Shown here piece by piece: positions 1 through 10,596 of a stretch of 64,000 nt of DNA (its first letter is position 1; each line of letters begins with the position of its first letter). The DNA is from Yamagishiella unicocca (lineage: Eukaryota > Chlorophyta > Chlorophyceae > Chlamydomonadales > Volvocaceae), in contig BDSL01000009.1 of NCBI GenBank assembly GCA_003116995.1, positions 930,001 to 994,000 of the forward strand. The letters run 5' to 3'. Made by a program: the position numbers and the translations under genes. A model generated the notes under the pieces. That model ran no database searches and was not told the origin of the DNA. It was given only the letters and a program-made list of their open reading frames with translations.

Positions 1-494
1 CAGCGGCGTGCTGCTGCAGTACTACGGCATCACGGAGGAGAACTTCTACACGGTGCTGTTCGGAGTGTCCAGGGCGCTGGGGGTGCTGTCGCAGGTGCGG
101 AACCGAAGAAACCCGGGTTAACGACATAGGACAAGGAAGGGGGCGCGGGGAGGAGCGGTGGTAGGAGGGGACGTAAAGCGCGTTGCGCATGGGGCTGGGC
201 GGTGCGAAGCAGGGCGGGCGCGATGATTAGGCAGCAGCAGCCGACGGAGTCCGTAAAGAAGGCAAGGTAGGCAGGTCGGTGTCTGAAGATCTAAGGGAGG
301 CAAGGCAGGCAGGAAGGTGTCTGAAGGCGCGCCGCGATTACCCGCAGTCGCTCCACCACGAAATCCGCTGACCCCGTGTTGTCACACCGCAGGGCATTTG
401 GTCGCGCGCGCTGGGCCTGGCCATTGAGCGACCCAAGTCGCTGACAATGGGCTCCCTGGAGCGGAAGTTCGGGATCGTGCACGTCCCCAAGTGA
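1..494 (+). CDS. citrate synthase, 3' end only (upstream tandem copy)
   Basis: Last two exons of a eukaryotic-type citrate synthase, the enzyme that condenses oxaloacetate with acetyl-CoA. Exon 1-94 is open at the window edge and reads into the conserved segment ending SRALGVLSQ. Intron 95-392 has GT-AG ends. The last exon, 393-494, encodes [16 protein letters not shown] and ends VHVPK-stop. The start is outside the window. The first exon is identical over 94 bases to the matching exon of the complete copy at 4712-9409, while the intron and final exon have diverged and the C-terminus differs (VHVPK against AVAH). This is therefore a real tandem paralogue. Whether it is expressed cannot be judged from this fragment. 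Confidence 0.88.
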
Positions 495-536
495 GGAGGA
501 CGACAAGTGTATCGAGCGGCATCACGGACCGGGCCC

Positions 537-602
537 GGCAGCACCAGCAGCACCGGCAGCACCAGCAGCACCGGCAGCACCGGCAGACACCGGCAGCACC
601 AG
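537..602 (+). repeat. CAG/CACC-rich tandem repeat behind citrate synthase copy 1
   Basis: Tandem copies of CACCAGCAG/CACCGGCAG-type 9-nt units just after the stop codon of the first citrate synthase copy. It probably lies in the 3' UTR. No coding role is supported. Confidence 0.7.
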
Positions 603-1443
603 CGGCATATGTAGACCTCACAGCCTGCTCGACGCCAATCAGCGCGCGGGGTCAGCTGGACGGCCAGTCGGGGCTGGGCGCGCGGTCTTTTTGGAGAGAA
701 CTGAAAGCATTGGAAGCGGAGGACGCTTGGTACTTGGTGGGGCTGGCCGACGCGCAAAAGATACCGATAGCCTCCAGTGAGTTATACCGCAATTTATGGC
801 TCCAGGGAGGAAGAGGGCGGCTCCCCTCCGACAGCAGGCCCCCGCGATGTGGGAGCGGTGTCGCGTGTGCGCCGGGCTCGCTGTCAGCCGCTGCAGTTGG
901 CCGCCGGGGCCTTATGAGTGATGCAGGGGATATAAGACCTGTATATGCCGTGTGCACGCAGACGCGTCTGATCTCGTCCACGCCAGCGGCCCCATGTATT
1001 TGCGGTGTGATGTGTATGTGCTATATTGGGAGAGACAACGGCGGCGTGAGGTGCTGCAGATTGAGAGTGCTTCGCGAAGTATCTCTAGCGCGGGGATTCA
1101 GGAGCTGGGAAAGATTGCCGAACTCGGCGTGACGAACAAAGAACCGGACCGTGGCGGGATGCGAAACTTCTCCTGTTGTGGCGCTAGCTACGGCGCAGCG
1201 AGGGCGCCATGGGGCAGTTGGGCGTTGCTGTTGCAGTTGGTGCCATGTCGTTTGGTGGCCGCTTGCCATGCCTTTCAAGATGGAGCAGCTAGGCAGGGTC
1301 TGATGCCGAGTTGTACGACGCCGCGAGGATACCACCAAGTACTATGCCACCGAGTGCTCGTCGGCACAGCTACGCAAGTCGGCAGCTGAGCACAGTTATT
1401 CTAGTCAGCTGCTGCTGGGGTACTACTCGTACGTTGCTGCAGA

Positions 1444-1448
1444 TGTAA
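1444..1448 (+). terminator. possible TGTAA poly(A) signal
   Basis: TGTAA is the usual green-algal 3'-end signal. This is the first clear one I found on the plus strand behind citrate synthase copy 1, about 950 nt after its stop. The distance is long, so assignment to that gene is weak. Confidence 0.25.
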
Positions 1449-2064
1449 CCAGGGTTGACAGGTAATCGAAATGCTTACGGAGGGAATTGTATCATCCACA
1501 AAGAAATGTGGGCCCATGCCCATGGGCGCCAACATCAACAGGATCAGCACTCAGCTGGCGGCATTGCACCTTCCTAAGCGCGTGTCCGTACCGGCCGGGC
1601 AGACATCAAGGCACATCGCTGTACAGGGCCAACTGCGCAGGTCGCACAGACCGTTAGTTGAAGGCATGCGGCCTGACGATCAGGCAATCGGCTGTCGGAC
1701 CACCCCTACCACCACCATACCTACACGACGATGCTGCTGCTGAAGGATGCATGGCGGTATGCGGTCAAAAGACACTGCGTCAACCCCTGCGCGCCCTTTG
1801 TCTTGAACTCCGGGGCCGATTAACAGCGCCAGCAGCATCCGGACATTATTGTGTACTTATCGCTACTTACTGCCTTAATGCGTTACAGCAGACATGAGGC
1901 CGCCGAAGTCCGTCAGGAAAGCCCCGAAGCCCCCCGTGGGAGACCAAGCCACGACCGGCACTCAGATCCCAGTCGCCTCCTGAAACCACCGAAAACTCCG
2001 ACCGCTATAAAACTGCACTAACGGCCGATTGTGCTGCCAGAACTTGAAAGTGCCACAGTGCAAT

Positions 2065-2572
2065 TTAACGGGGATTACCGGTGATGCGGCCCGTCAGGGC
2101 CAGCCACGCGCCAACTCCGTCCTTGACGTAGTGTGGCTCCAACACCTCCGCGCTCGCCCAACGGCCCAGCTTCTGCACCGTCGCACCAGTCGGCCCCAGT
2201 GTTGACTGCGGCCGTCGCGCCGCCAGCGCGGTAAGCGTGCAGGCCGATGCGCGTCTGCACCCCGGCCTCGCGGAAGCGGTCGTTGACACGCGTCGAGACA
2301 TCATGGTACGGCAGCGCCTCGATGGAAGCGTTGAGCGGCGCGCGAACCTGCTGGGGCGACCTGCTGCCGCCGCCGCCGTCCGGCCCATGAGCCTCGCCGT
2401 ACAGCTGGCCCAAAGCGTGTCGCAGCGCAAGAGTTTCGGAACCGGGGATGCCGCCGCCGCCGATCGTAGATCCTCTTCGGATCAGGTGGTGGCCGATCCA
2501 GGACGACTGTGCGGCGCCCGTGCTCCAGAGGCTGGGAGAGCAGCTGGGAAGTGGCATCCCTAGTCGATTCAC
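2065..2572 (-). pseudogene. tyrosine recombinase remnant, frameshifted
   Basis: The minus strand holds the C-terminal catalytic part of a tyrosine recombinase in two overlapping frames. One frame carries the HxxR box (LHAYRAGGATAAVNTGA). The other carries the rest of the active site, KLGRWAS followed about ten residues later by PHYVK, where W stands in the place often held by His and Y would be the nucleophile. The two halves are in different frames, which implies at least one frameshift after HAYR. No start or N-terminal domain is visible. Tyrosine recombinases occur in DIRS/PAT retroelements and Cryptons, both known in volvocine algae. The nearby gag-like ORF and direct repeats favour a DIRS-like source, but that is inference. 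Confidence 0.5.
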
Positions 2573-2711
2573 ATCAGTCGCTCTGAATCAGTCGCTTTGT
2601 AACGAAAGCAACCTAGGAAAGTGGGCATAAGGCTGCTTCCCGGTGGTCCCGGAGCAGGGGAATGACATTCCGTACAAACTCAAAAATCAAGAGCTGTAGG
2701 CCCAAGGCCAT

Positions 2712-2860
2712 AACTAATTGGACACCATGAAAAATGCAATTTCCTTGAACCCTCTTAATGGCCTCGGATGTAAGCCGCAAGCATCATGGCAGTTTATTTT
2801 TAAGCACCATTTCTGCCGCATTTCATGGGTGGTATGTGCAAGCGCGCCGATCCCTAGTCG
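2712..2860 (+). repeat. direct repeat flanking gag-like ORF, left copy
   Basis: Begins AACTAATTGGACACCATGA and ends near a GTGCAAGCGCGC...CCCTAGTCG block. The same ordered blocks occur at 3961-4080 with substitutions and a shorter middle part. Both copies are in the same orientation and bracket the ORF at 2899-3807, as terminal or split direct repeats of a retroelement would. Confidence 0.6.
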
Positions 2861-2898
2861 GCCGAAGGTCCTGCCGCCGTGCCCGAAGGCCCTGCCCC

Positions 2899-3807
2899 CT
2901 AGGCAAACTCAGGCATCGTGCGCTGGAGTCCCCGACCTGGCCCCGTTGGGGCTGCCGCTGCCGCGGCCCTTGCTGCTGATGCCGCTGCTGCTGCCCCTTT
3001 CGCCCGCTGGGCTTCAGCCTTAGCCCCCGGGAAGGGCCGTGGTGGCGGGGTGGCGGCTGTGTGCCCGCTGCGCCCCAGTCTTGGCGGTGCCGGGAGCACT
3101 GGTGGCCGTACGAGGGGCGCGTTCACCGGGACAGCCGTCAGGATGCCCTTTTCGCCCGAGCCCACGACACCATACCACATGACTGGCGGCAGGGGAGCCG
3201 CGCCCACCCCTAGACGCACGCGGGCTGTCGTGACGCTGAGGTGGTCCACCACCAGATCCGTGTGAGGGCGGCCGTATAGCATCGTTAAGATCTGGGCGGC
3301 TTGCGCTCGCCGCATCCCTGTCGGTACGCCGGTCAAGCTGTACGCAGCTGTGCGGTGCCCCTCCACCGAGCCGACCACCTCCACCGGGTATGCCTGGTTA
3401 TCAACATAGACCATGTCGATATTGATTAAGCCGTCGGCCGAGACCAGCGCCAAGGTCCGGGCGACCGCCGCCTCTGGCATGACCACCGTGATTTTGGCCA
3501 AATAATGGCCGGCTGTGGTGGGCCACACTGAAGGCGCTTCAGAAGAGATATCCATCTCTTGTACAATGTCCCGCATTGCTGCGGACAGTGACCGTTCCAA
3601 GCGGTCGGCGATAGCTCCTCCCACGAAACTGATCACCGCCGGTGGGCTGCTGGTGTCCGCGAATAGGAACTTAAAGGTCACAGAGCCCATGGCTCCGAAG
3701 GGATTGGCCGAACCGGTAACTCGTATCACCTCACTGAGGCTGATGACCGTCCGAGGCATTGTGGCCTCGTCTCTGTCCTCCGGCGGTCTAACGCTGCGTC
3801 GGGTCAT
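2899..3807 (-). CDS. gag/ORF1-like protein of a mobile element (302 aa)
   Basis: Intronless ORF on the minus strand starting at ATG 3807. A longer open frame upstream begins only with TTG. The first ~230 residues look like a folded domain (for example AYSLTGVPTGMRRAQAAQIL, then a valine-rich strand-like stretch). The last ~70 residues are an alanine/proline/arginine-rich tail. The V-x-GVP pattern recalls RNA-binding ORF1/gag domains of algal and plant retroelements, but I do not recognise a specific family. No introns, flanking direct repeats and a neighbouring recombinase remnant point to transposon origin rather than a host gene. The ORF itself is not visibly broken. Confidence 0.4.
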   Translation of the reverse strand: MTRRSVRPPEDRDEATMPRTVISLSEVIRVTGSANPFGAMGSVTFKFLFADTSSPPAVISFVGGAIADRLERSLSAAMRDIVQEMDISSEAPSVWPTTAGHYLAKITVVMPEAAVARTLALVSADGLINIDMVYVDNQAYPVEVVGSVEGHRTAAYSLTGVPTGMRRAQAAQILTMLYGRPHTDLVVDHLSVTTARVRLGVGAAPLPPVMWYGVVGSGEKGILTAVPVNAPLVRPPVLPAPPRLGRSGHTAATPPPRPFPGAKAEAQRAKGAAAAASAARAAAAAAPTGPGRGLQRTMPEFA

Positions 3808-3960
3808 TCTAGGACCCTCCAAGAGCAGTTCTGCCCTATCACCGTGCGAATCTCGCGAGGCTGGCCAAGTGGCCAGGTCACTCTGGCGCAGCCACGCGAC
3901 CTATTACCATCGTACTTTTGTTGTATATGTTTTTGTATTTGTACGCGGGCTTCTACGCGG

Positions 3961-4080
3961 AACTAATTGGACATCATGAAAAATGAATTTCCCTGAACCC
4001 TCATAATGTCCTCGGGTGTAAGCCGTAAGCATACATTGTATCATGGATGCTGTGTGCAAGCGCGCAAATCCCTTGTCGCG
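3961..4080 (+). repeat. direct repeat flanking gag-like ORF, right copy
   Basis: Begins AACTAATTGGACATCATGA and ends with the same GTGCAAGCGCGC...CCCTTGTCG block as the left copy. It is about 30 bases shorter, with the difference in the middle. The divergence means the insertion is not recent. Confidence 0.6.
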
Positions 4081-4711
4081 GTATGTATAAAACGTAAACT
4101 GAGCTTGCCAGTCCGGGCAGTCCCCAATCGGAACTGGGGACGTACGCCCCAAAGGCCTGAAGCAAAAAGCAAAAATCCTGTTCTAACTTTCGAGTTCTGT
4201 ATGCGTCCCGTTTCCAGTTCCACGCTGCCGGCATTCCTGCTCGCATATACCTTCTAGAACAAGCAGCTGACATCCGCACATGCATCACGCCGACCCCCGG
4301 GTCTGTTCAGGGGCTGCTGCCCATGGCTGCCCTCTTGTCCAAAGGAACGTGTGGTGTAACTGACGAGGTGCCACTGTTACAAATCGGTTGCGCTGTTGCT
4401 TGAAGCTTGTATATGCTTCCGGACCGTGTGCTGAGTGGTGGTCATATTGAGCGCGGCCTCTCCGCTGCCCAGCGATGCGCCCCCGGATTTGACTCCTTCC
4501 TTCAATTCAAAGGCGGACACCTCTCCTTGAAATCAACACTGTATTGTGGAGGCGATGCGACAGTTGTGATTCTCACTGAATGCCGTCATCGGGCGCGTTG
4601 CGGCCAGCCAAAGCGGCACCGAGCGCGGGTTTCAGCAGCACAACGCTAAGCGCCAACTCGGGAACTTCACCTACCTTGTACGCGACCAGCAGTCGCTAGC
4701 CCTGACCCAGT
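4081..4711. other. spacer and presumed promoter/5' UTR of citrate synthase
   Basis: No coding signal. The region must contain the promoter of the citrate synthase starting at 4712, but I see no element clear enough to mark. Confidence 0.5.
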
Positions 4712-7700
4712 ATGCTCGGACAGGCGCTCAGCAAGCTGGGCCTGGGGCCTCGTGTCCAGTCGCTCTCAGCCGCTGCGGGCTGCTGCTGCTCGTTCGGGCA
4801 CTTGCACGCCGACGCCGGAGAAACCAAAGACCTGAAAACGGCCGTGTCGGAGCTTGTTCCCGAACAGCAGGCAGGTGCCGACCGCCACCGCGACCGCGCG
4901 CCAGCACAATGTCTGCTTTGCTTCTGCGAGGTGCACTCCGACGCTGATTGATGACATTCGCGATCCATACATCTGCCCGTACGTGTCTTCGCCGCAATCA
5001 AAGCTCGCACACCTACCCGCCGCAGGAGCGGCTGCGGGCGCTCAAGAAGGCTCATGGCAGCAAGCCGCTGCGCGAGGTGACGGTCGACATGGTTATCGGC
5101 GGAATGAGGGGTCTCCCGGTGAGGCGGGCGGGCAGGCAGGCAGGCAGCCCGAGGGGACGATGGAGGGGAGCAGAGCGCGAGGGGCTGCTGGGAGTGGGTC
5201 GGTGAGCCATCCCTCTGGGCCCTCGCAGGCTGGTTCATCCCTGGGGACATCCTTGCGTCCCTGACCGTCCGCCCCGCTGGTGGCCTGCCAGGAGTTGGCG
5301 CACGGACTGCTCCAAACCCTCCCGCATGTTCCTGTTCCATTCGGCTCATATCCGGTATGCCCCTGACCGTCCGCATCCGCTGGTGTCCTGTCCTGCCGCA
5401 GGGCATGCTGTGGGAGACGTCCCTGCTGGACGCGGACGAGGGTATCCGCTTCCGCGGCCTCAGCATCCCGGAGCTGCAGGTGCGTGCGGGCCGGGGAGCG
5501 GCAGGGACGAACATGCATGCACATGGAGGCGAGCAGCGGCCAGCCACCTGGGGAAGCCGAGGAGCACCCTGCTGGTCGGGATGGCGGACGTAGCTGCCAG
5601 CAAGCTAGGAGGATGCCTCGCCGATGGAGGGCCGGGCGGGGCAGGATTGGGGACAGTGGCACGAACTGGTTCGGCTGCTGGATGTGCTTTGGTTCAAGCG
5701 AATGCTCGGTATGGGAGCTTTGATTGGCAGTGCGAGCTTGATTCTGGGGTTCGTTCGGCCCGCGGTGTCGGCTTGCACGCATCCTTCTACGGCAGGTAGC
5801 ATGCATGGTTGCAGCTCCCCCACGGTAGCTTCGCAGCAGCCCCCCCACACGCCCCCTGCCCCTTGCCGTGTCACGCTTGCCCAAGCAGGATCAGCTGCCT
5901 TCGGCGGTACCCGGTGGGGAGCCCCTTCCCGAGGGGCTGCTGTGGCTGCTGCTGACCGGAAAGGTGCGGCCGGCAGTAGTAACAGCTACATTGAGGTGCG
6001 GCGGTGGCCAGCCGGCGCCGGAGCGCGGCGAAATGGGGCTCCGAGCAGCAGCAGCAGTAGCAGCAGCAGTAGCAGTAGCGGCTGGTGGACTGGTCCTGGT
6101 CGCCCCATTCATTCGCGCTGCGCTGGACTGCCGTCTCCGCCCACATCCCCCGGCCCCGCCACACACCCCCCCCCGGCCCCGCAGGTGCCCACCGTGGCGC
6201 AGGCGGCGTCTGTGGCGCAGGAGCTGCGTCACCGCGCGCACGTGCCGCCCCACGTCCTCAAAGTGCTAGACACCCTGCCGCACGGCACCCACCCCATGAC
6301 CCAGATGTCGGTGGCGGTCATGGCGTTGCAGGTGGGTGTGGGGCAGAGGGCGCATTGGGAAGTGAGGAGCACTGCCACACTCGCGCCACCGAGGCTGGAG
6401 TAGGAGTAAGAGGCGGAGGGCTGCAGGGCGCCGCGCGGGATGACTAACGCAGCGGGGAGGTCAGGGAAGGGGCGGCGCGGGTCCGGGTTGCTGCCGCTGC
6501 TGCCACTGCTGCTGCGTCTGTTGCGTCTACTAGCGTCTACTAGCACCTGCTGCTGCTGCGAAATCTAGCTGCGAAATCTACCTGTGAACCTAGTAGTGGC
6601 CGCCGACGGACTGATCGGCGCAGCAAAAGTTCAAACCGGGATTCGGACCAGCCATGGAGGTGAACGAGTTCGGCAGGGCCGTGTATCTCAGTGTCCGCCC
6701 CTGCGCCCACGACCCCTCCCGTCGGGGGCTGGATCCCCTGTAACATCCCTTCATCTAACTGAGCCATTACTGTCCAATTCTTCCAAAACTGAATGATCTT
6801 GTCGAGGACCAGGGCCACAATGGTGCGGATGTGGTGTTGCAGCCAGGCGCCGCCGACGATTATATTACGTTGTCCCACTGACTGATACCTTACGTACGCT
6901 ATTCTTGCTTCGCAGTCGGGTAGCCAGTTCGTCGCGGCCTACAGGCGCGGCGTTCCCAAAAGCAAGTACTGGGAGACGGTGTACGAGGACAGCATGGATC
7001 TCATCGCGAAGCTGCCGCAGCTGGCGGCCATGATCTACCGCCGCACATACAAAGGCGGCCAGCTGATCCCACCCGACCACAAGCTTGACTGGGCGGCCAA
7101 CCTGGGTCACATGATGGGTGGGTCGTGTGGGGGAGCGGGTGTCCATGCAGGGAGCCAGCAGGGGGGCAGCAGGGGGCCAGCAGGGGGCCAGGAGGGGTCC
7201 CACCGGTAGGGTGTTTGTCCCCCTTGGTCCCGAGCCCAGTGCTACCCGAGCCATCGTACTTCTACTAGGGTACCGGTTATGACCCCGATTGCCGCACCCG
7301 CCGACGGCTCCGCTCGGCACGCGCCTGGCAGCGAGAAAAACCGTCGTAATGCGACAGCAATCAACAAAAGCCGCTCACAAATAACGTACGCCGTAATTGA
7401 TACCTCCGCGCATCCTAATCGGGCGTTCCCCGACAGGCAAACCAACAACCGAATGTACGGCATTTCCCGCCTACGACCCAAGGCAAGACGGTCCAAGTGC
7501 CTGATCCCGCGCTTGTCGAACAAGCCCGCCCCTTGCAATTCCTTGTTCGCGTCCCGGCAGGCTACGAGGACCCCAGGTGCCTGGAGATGATGCGCATGTA
7601 CCAGACCATCCACAGCGACCACGAGGTGCGGCGGAGGGGCGGAGGGTTCGAGGGAAACCCGTGGATGTCCGAAAAAACGAGGAGGGGCGGAGGGGGGGGC

Positions 7701-9409
7701 CGGCGGTGCAGTGCAGCGCCAGCGGAGCTGCGTGGATGGGCGCGAGATGGGATTGTTAATGCCCGCATCGGAATGGCAACCGTCAGCGCGTGACGTTGCG
7801 CTCCGAAACTACTGCCGTACGCATTCGCCCCGCGCGCAGGGCGGCAACGTGTCCGCGCACGCGACCCACCTGGTTGGCAGCGCACTGTCGGACCCGTACC
7901 TGTCGTACGCTGCCGGCCTTAACGGGCTGGCGGGGCCGTTGCACGGCCTGGCCAACCAGGAGGTGCTGCGCTGGCTCAAGAACCTGACCGCGAAGGTGGG
8001 GGCACCTGCTTTAGCTTGCCGGCCAACTACCCACGGGACAACCGTCTCGCCGAAGCTGCCCGCCTTGCATACACCGTCGTTTTCGTAGCGCCATACTTAT
8101 CACCTTTTGGTTTGTCGGCCGTGGATTCGCGGATTTTAACTTGTTTTTCCCCGCTGCCTGCTTTGCCCGTCCACGATGGCACCTATGTACCCCCCCATTT
8201 GCCAATGCACCGCACTGCTGCATTAATGGCCTTCCCCTGCATCTAACCGCAGCTGGGTCCCACCCCCGACAAGGAGGCGGTACGGAAGTACGTCGAGGAC
8301 ACGCTGGCGTCAGGCAAGGTGGTGCCCGGGTACGGCCATGCCGTACTGAGGAAGACGGACCCGCGCTACACCTGCCAGGTCGGTGCGCAGACTGCGGAGG
8401 GCGACTCCCCACATAACCCTCTGCCTCCCCACGGCTCACTGCGCCCCCATCCAACATACTCCCCTTGCTTGCGGATATACACCTCCCGTCGCCGGTGTTT
8501 TCAAAAATGGAGTCAGCTTCACGTTTCCTGATAAACAAACTCGCTTCTCCCGCCCGGCCCCCAGCGCGAGTTCGCCCAGCGCTACATGCCCGACTACCCC
8601 TTGTTCAAGCTGGTGTCTGACCTGTACGAGGTGGTGCCCGAGGTGCTTGGAAAGACGGGCAAGGTGGGTGTTGCTGACGCACCATGTACGGCAGTACGGA
8701 CCACCACCACATGCGGCGCCGTCGCCTCTGCGACACCACCCGGGCCGCCCTCACACCGCCCCCTTCCTCTTATGTCGCATCCACGGGTTTCCTCGCTGCC
8801 CTCGCTCTCCCGTACCTGCTCCCCCTCTCCTCGCTCTCCCTTACCTGCTCCCCCCTCGCCTCCCCCCTCAGATCAAGAACCCCTGGCCCAACGTGGACGC
8901 GCACAGCGGCGTGCTGCTGCAGTACTACGGCATCACGGAGGAGAACTTCTACACGGTGCTGTTCGGAGTGTCCAGGGCGCTGGGGGTGCTGTCGCAGGTA
9001 CGAATTGGCGAAACCCGGGTTAGCGACATAGGATATAGGACCCGTGTACGACATAGGATATAGGATCCGTGTACGACATAGGACATAGGACAAGGAGGCG
9101 GGGGGCCGCCGGGCGCGGGTAGGAGCGGAGGGGTGCCGCAGCGAACACCATGACGCGTGCACGACATATAAGTTATGAGGCGTTGCGCCAATTGTGCGTA
9201 ACTCAAAGACTTTGTTTCTTTATCAGGACGTCATGAGGTCATGGAGCCGAGATGCCTGTCGGGTTGTAACCTCGTTACCGCCCTTGCTCCCCGGTGCGCC
9301 GCAGGGCGTATGGTCGCGAGCACTGGGGCTGCCCATAGAGCGGCCCAAGTCGCTGACGATGGAGGCGCTGGAGAAGAAGGTAGCGCACGCGGCGGCTGTC
9401 GCCCATTGA
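4712..9409 (+). CDS. citrate synthase, mitochondrial
   Basis: First enzyme of the TCA cycle (oxaloacetate plus acetyl-CoA to citrate). Twelve exons: 4712-4870, 5026-5118, 5402-5479, 5889-5963, 6185-6331, 6916-7117, 7561-7625, 7840-7995, 8253-8378, 8565-8663, 8872-8997, 9305-9409. Together they give 476 residues with every phase in agreement, the normal length for the eukaryotic mitochondrial type. The catalytic triad is present: His308 in [10 protein letters not shown], His354 in GYGHAVLR, Asp409 in NVDAHSG. The first ~35 residues ([14 protein letters not shown]...) fit a mitochondrial presequence, and ATG 4712 gives it cleanly. Intron 1 needs a GC donor (CAG|GCAGGT) because the alternative GT two codons later breaks the frame. 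A second copy lies upstream, ending at 494. Confidence 0.95.
6046..6083 (+). repeat. AGC/AGT triplet repeat in citrate synthase intron 4
   Basis: Run of AGC and AGT triplets inside an intron. No coding meaning. Confidence 0.6.
7644..7680 (+). repeat. dispersed intron repeat, end fragment (GGGTTCGAGG type)
   Basis: GGGTTCGAGGGAAACCCGTG followed by GATGTCCGAAAAAA, just inside citrate synthase intron 7. It matches the terminal ~37 bases of the ~192-nt element found at 44754 and 54505. Confidence 0.7.
8776..8800 (-). repeat. dispersed intron repeat, short reversed fragment
   Basis: GCATCCACGGGTTTCCTCG in citrate synthase intron 10, the reverse complement of the same terminal sequence. Short and somewhat diverged. 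Confidence 0.5.
9016..9092 (+). repeat. ACGACATAGGA repeat cluster in citrate synthase intron 11
   Basis: Three near copies of a CGACATAGGATATAGGA-type unit, separated by CCCGTGTA or CCGTGTA. The orthologous intron of the upstream citrate synthase copy has only one (around 122). Related sequence recurs in introns of other genes in this window, usually in the reverse orientation (CCTATGTCGTGTAACCGGGT). Confidence 0.65.
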
Positions 9410-10596
9410 CGAGCAGGGCACGCCAGCCTGGCAGCGGCACAGGTGCCATGTCAGACAAGACAAGATCAGGCGCGTGTACTGATAGCCCTGAGACACGAGA
9501 CCAGCTTAGGTGTGCATACCAGTAATTGGATGGCGCTTGCCTGTGCAACCCGTCACACGCTTCGAGTGTTGTTTGTCACGGCTTTTGCCAAGGGTGCGGA
9601 AGGGCTGTTGCGAATGTTTTCATGTTGACGTCCGGGGCCTGCGTGCTGAAGCCCTGCTCAGCAGGTGTGGAAAACCGCAACAATGCCTGCTGTCAGGAGG
9701 CCATGCGGGGTATGGCTGGCTTGATGAGTCGGCTGGCTTCTGCGCGTTGGTGCATAGGGCAGGGCCCAGAAAGACACCAACGAGTGCTCGACGCAAGTTC
9801 ACAACATACCATAGGAAGTGGTTTGGCTGTGGTCGTCAGGGCGCGTCCCCACCAACAGCGCCAACGTTAATGGTTCCACCAGCAGAGGCGCCAACAAGTT
9901 GGACGTTGAAGTGCCTCCAACATGCGTATGTACTTCAGCCGCCAAATAAACATCAAATCTATGGTACTCTGTCCTCGTGCCTATACACGCCGCCGATGAT
10001 TCCGAAAGCAGCAGCACCCAACGCGCACATATAGTACACTCTTATATACTATGGAGTCACCGGTCCATCTCGACCACGCCCATCCTGCTGCTATGATATA
10101 TACGCGGCAAGTTGCGCGGTGTATGAAAGGCAATAGATAAGTCAGTTTAGTAGTCCTGGAGCCGTACGACAGCTGCATTAATAATGCGAATCTTCATAGC
10201 GCGTCGGCCCACTCGCCGGCACGCCACCAGCATCCACCACATACCAGCACCGGTAAGCCGCCGGAGTACATCGCAATTAATAAAGGTACGGTAAGGTCCG
10301 TTTGGGTTGACACGGGTGTGCCCTGCGCTTCATGCGGAGCCCCCGACTACACGTACGCCTGGTCCGCTGCGTCGCCTCAAATGGAAGGCCGCAAGAGCGT
10401 TCAAGATGCAAGCATATGCACTTTGCGGACTCTGTGGAGCACCGCGCCGATTCTTATTGGCGCACGCGCCGACCCGTGGGTTAGCCGGCAGACCCGCTTG
10501 CCTTACGGCGTGCACCCTGCAGCAACTGGGCAGGCGCCCCGCCAGCCGCGGCACCCTGTTCCTTCCCACGCACGAGGTGCTCCCGTGCGCGCTCGC
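9410..10596. other. tail-to-tail spacer between citrate synthase and Maf gene
   Basis: 3' flanks of two convergent genes. I found no convincing TGTAA signal for either and no additional gene. Confidence 0.45.

Larger units (their letters stand above)
495..2064. other. 3' flank and spacer after citrate synthase copy 1
   Basis: About 1.6 kb with no ORF that resembles a protein family or shows a run of consistent splice sites. The first part is presumably 3' UTR. The short ORFs on both strands look like chance openings in GC-rich DNA. Confidence 0.5.
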
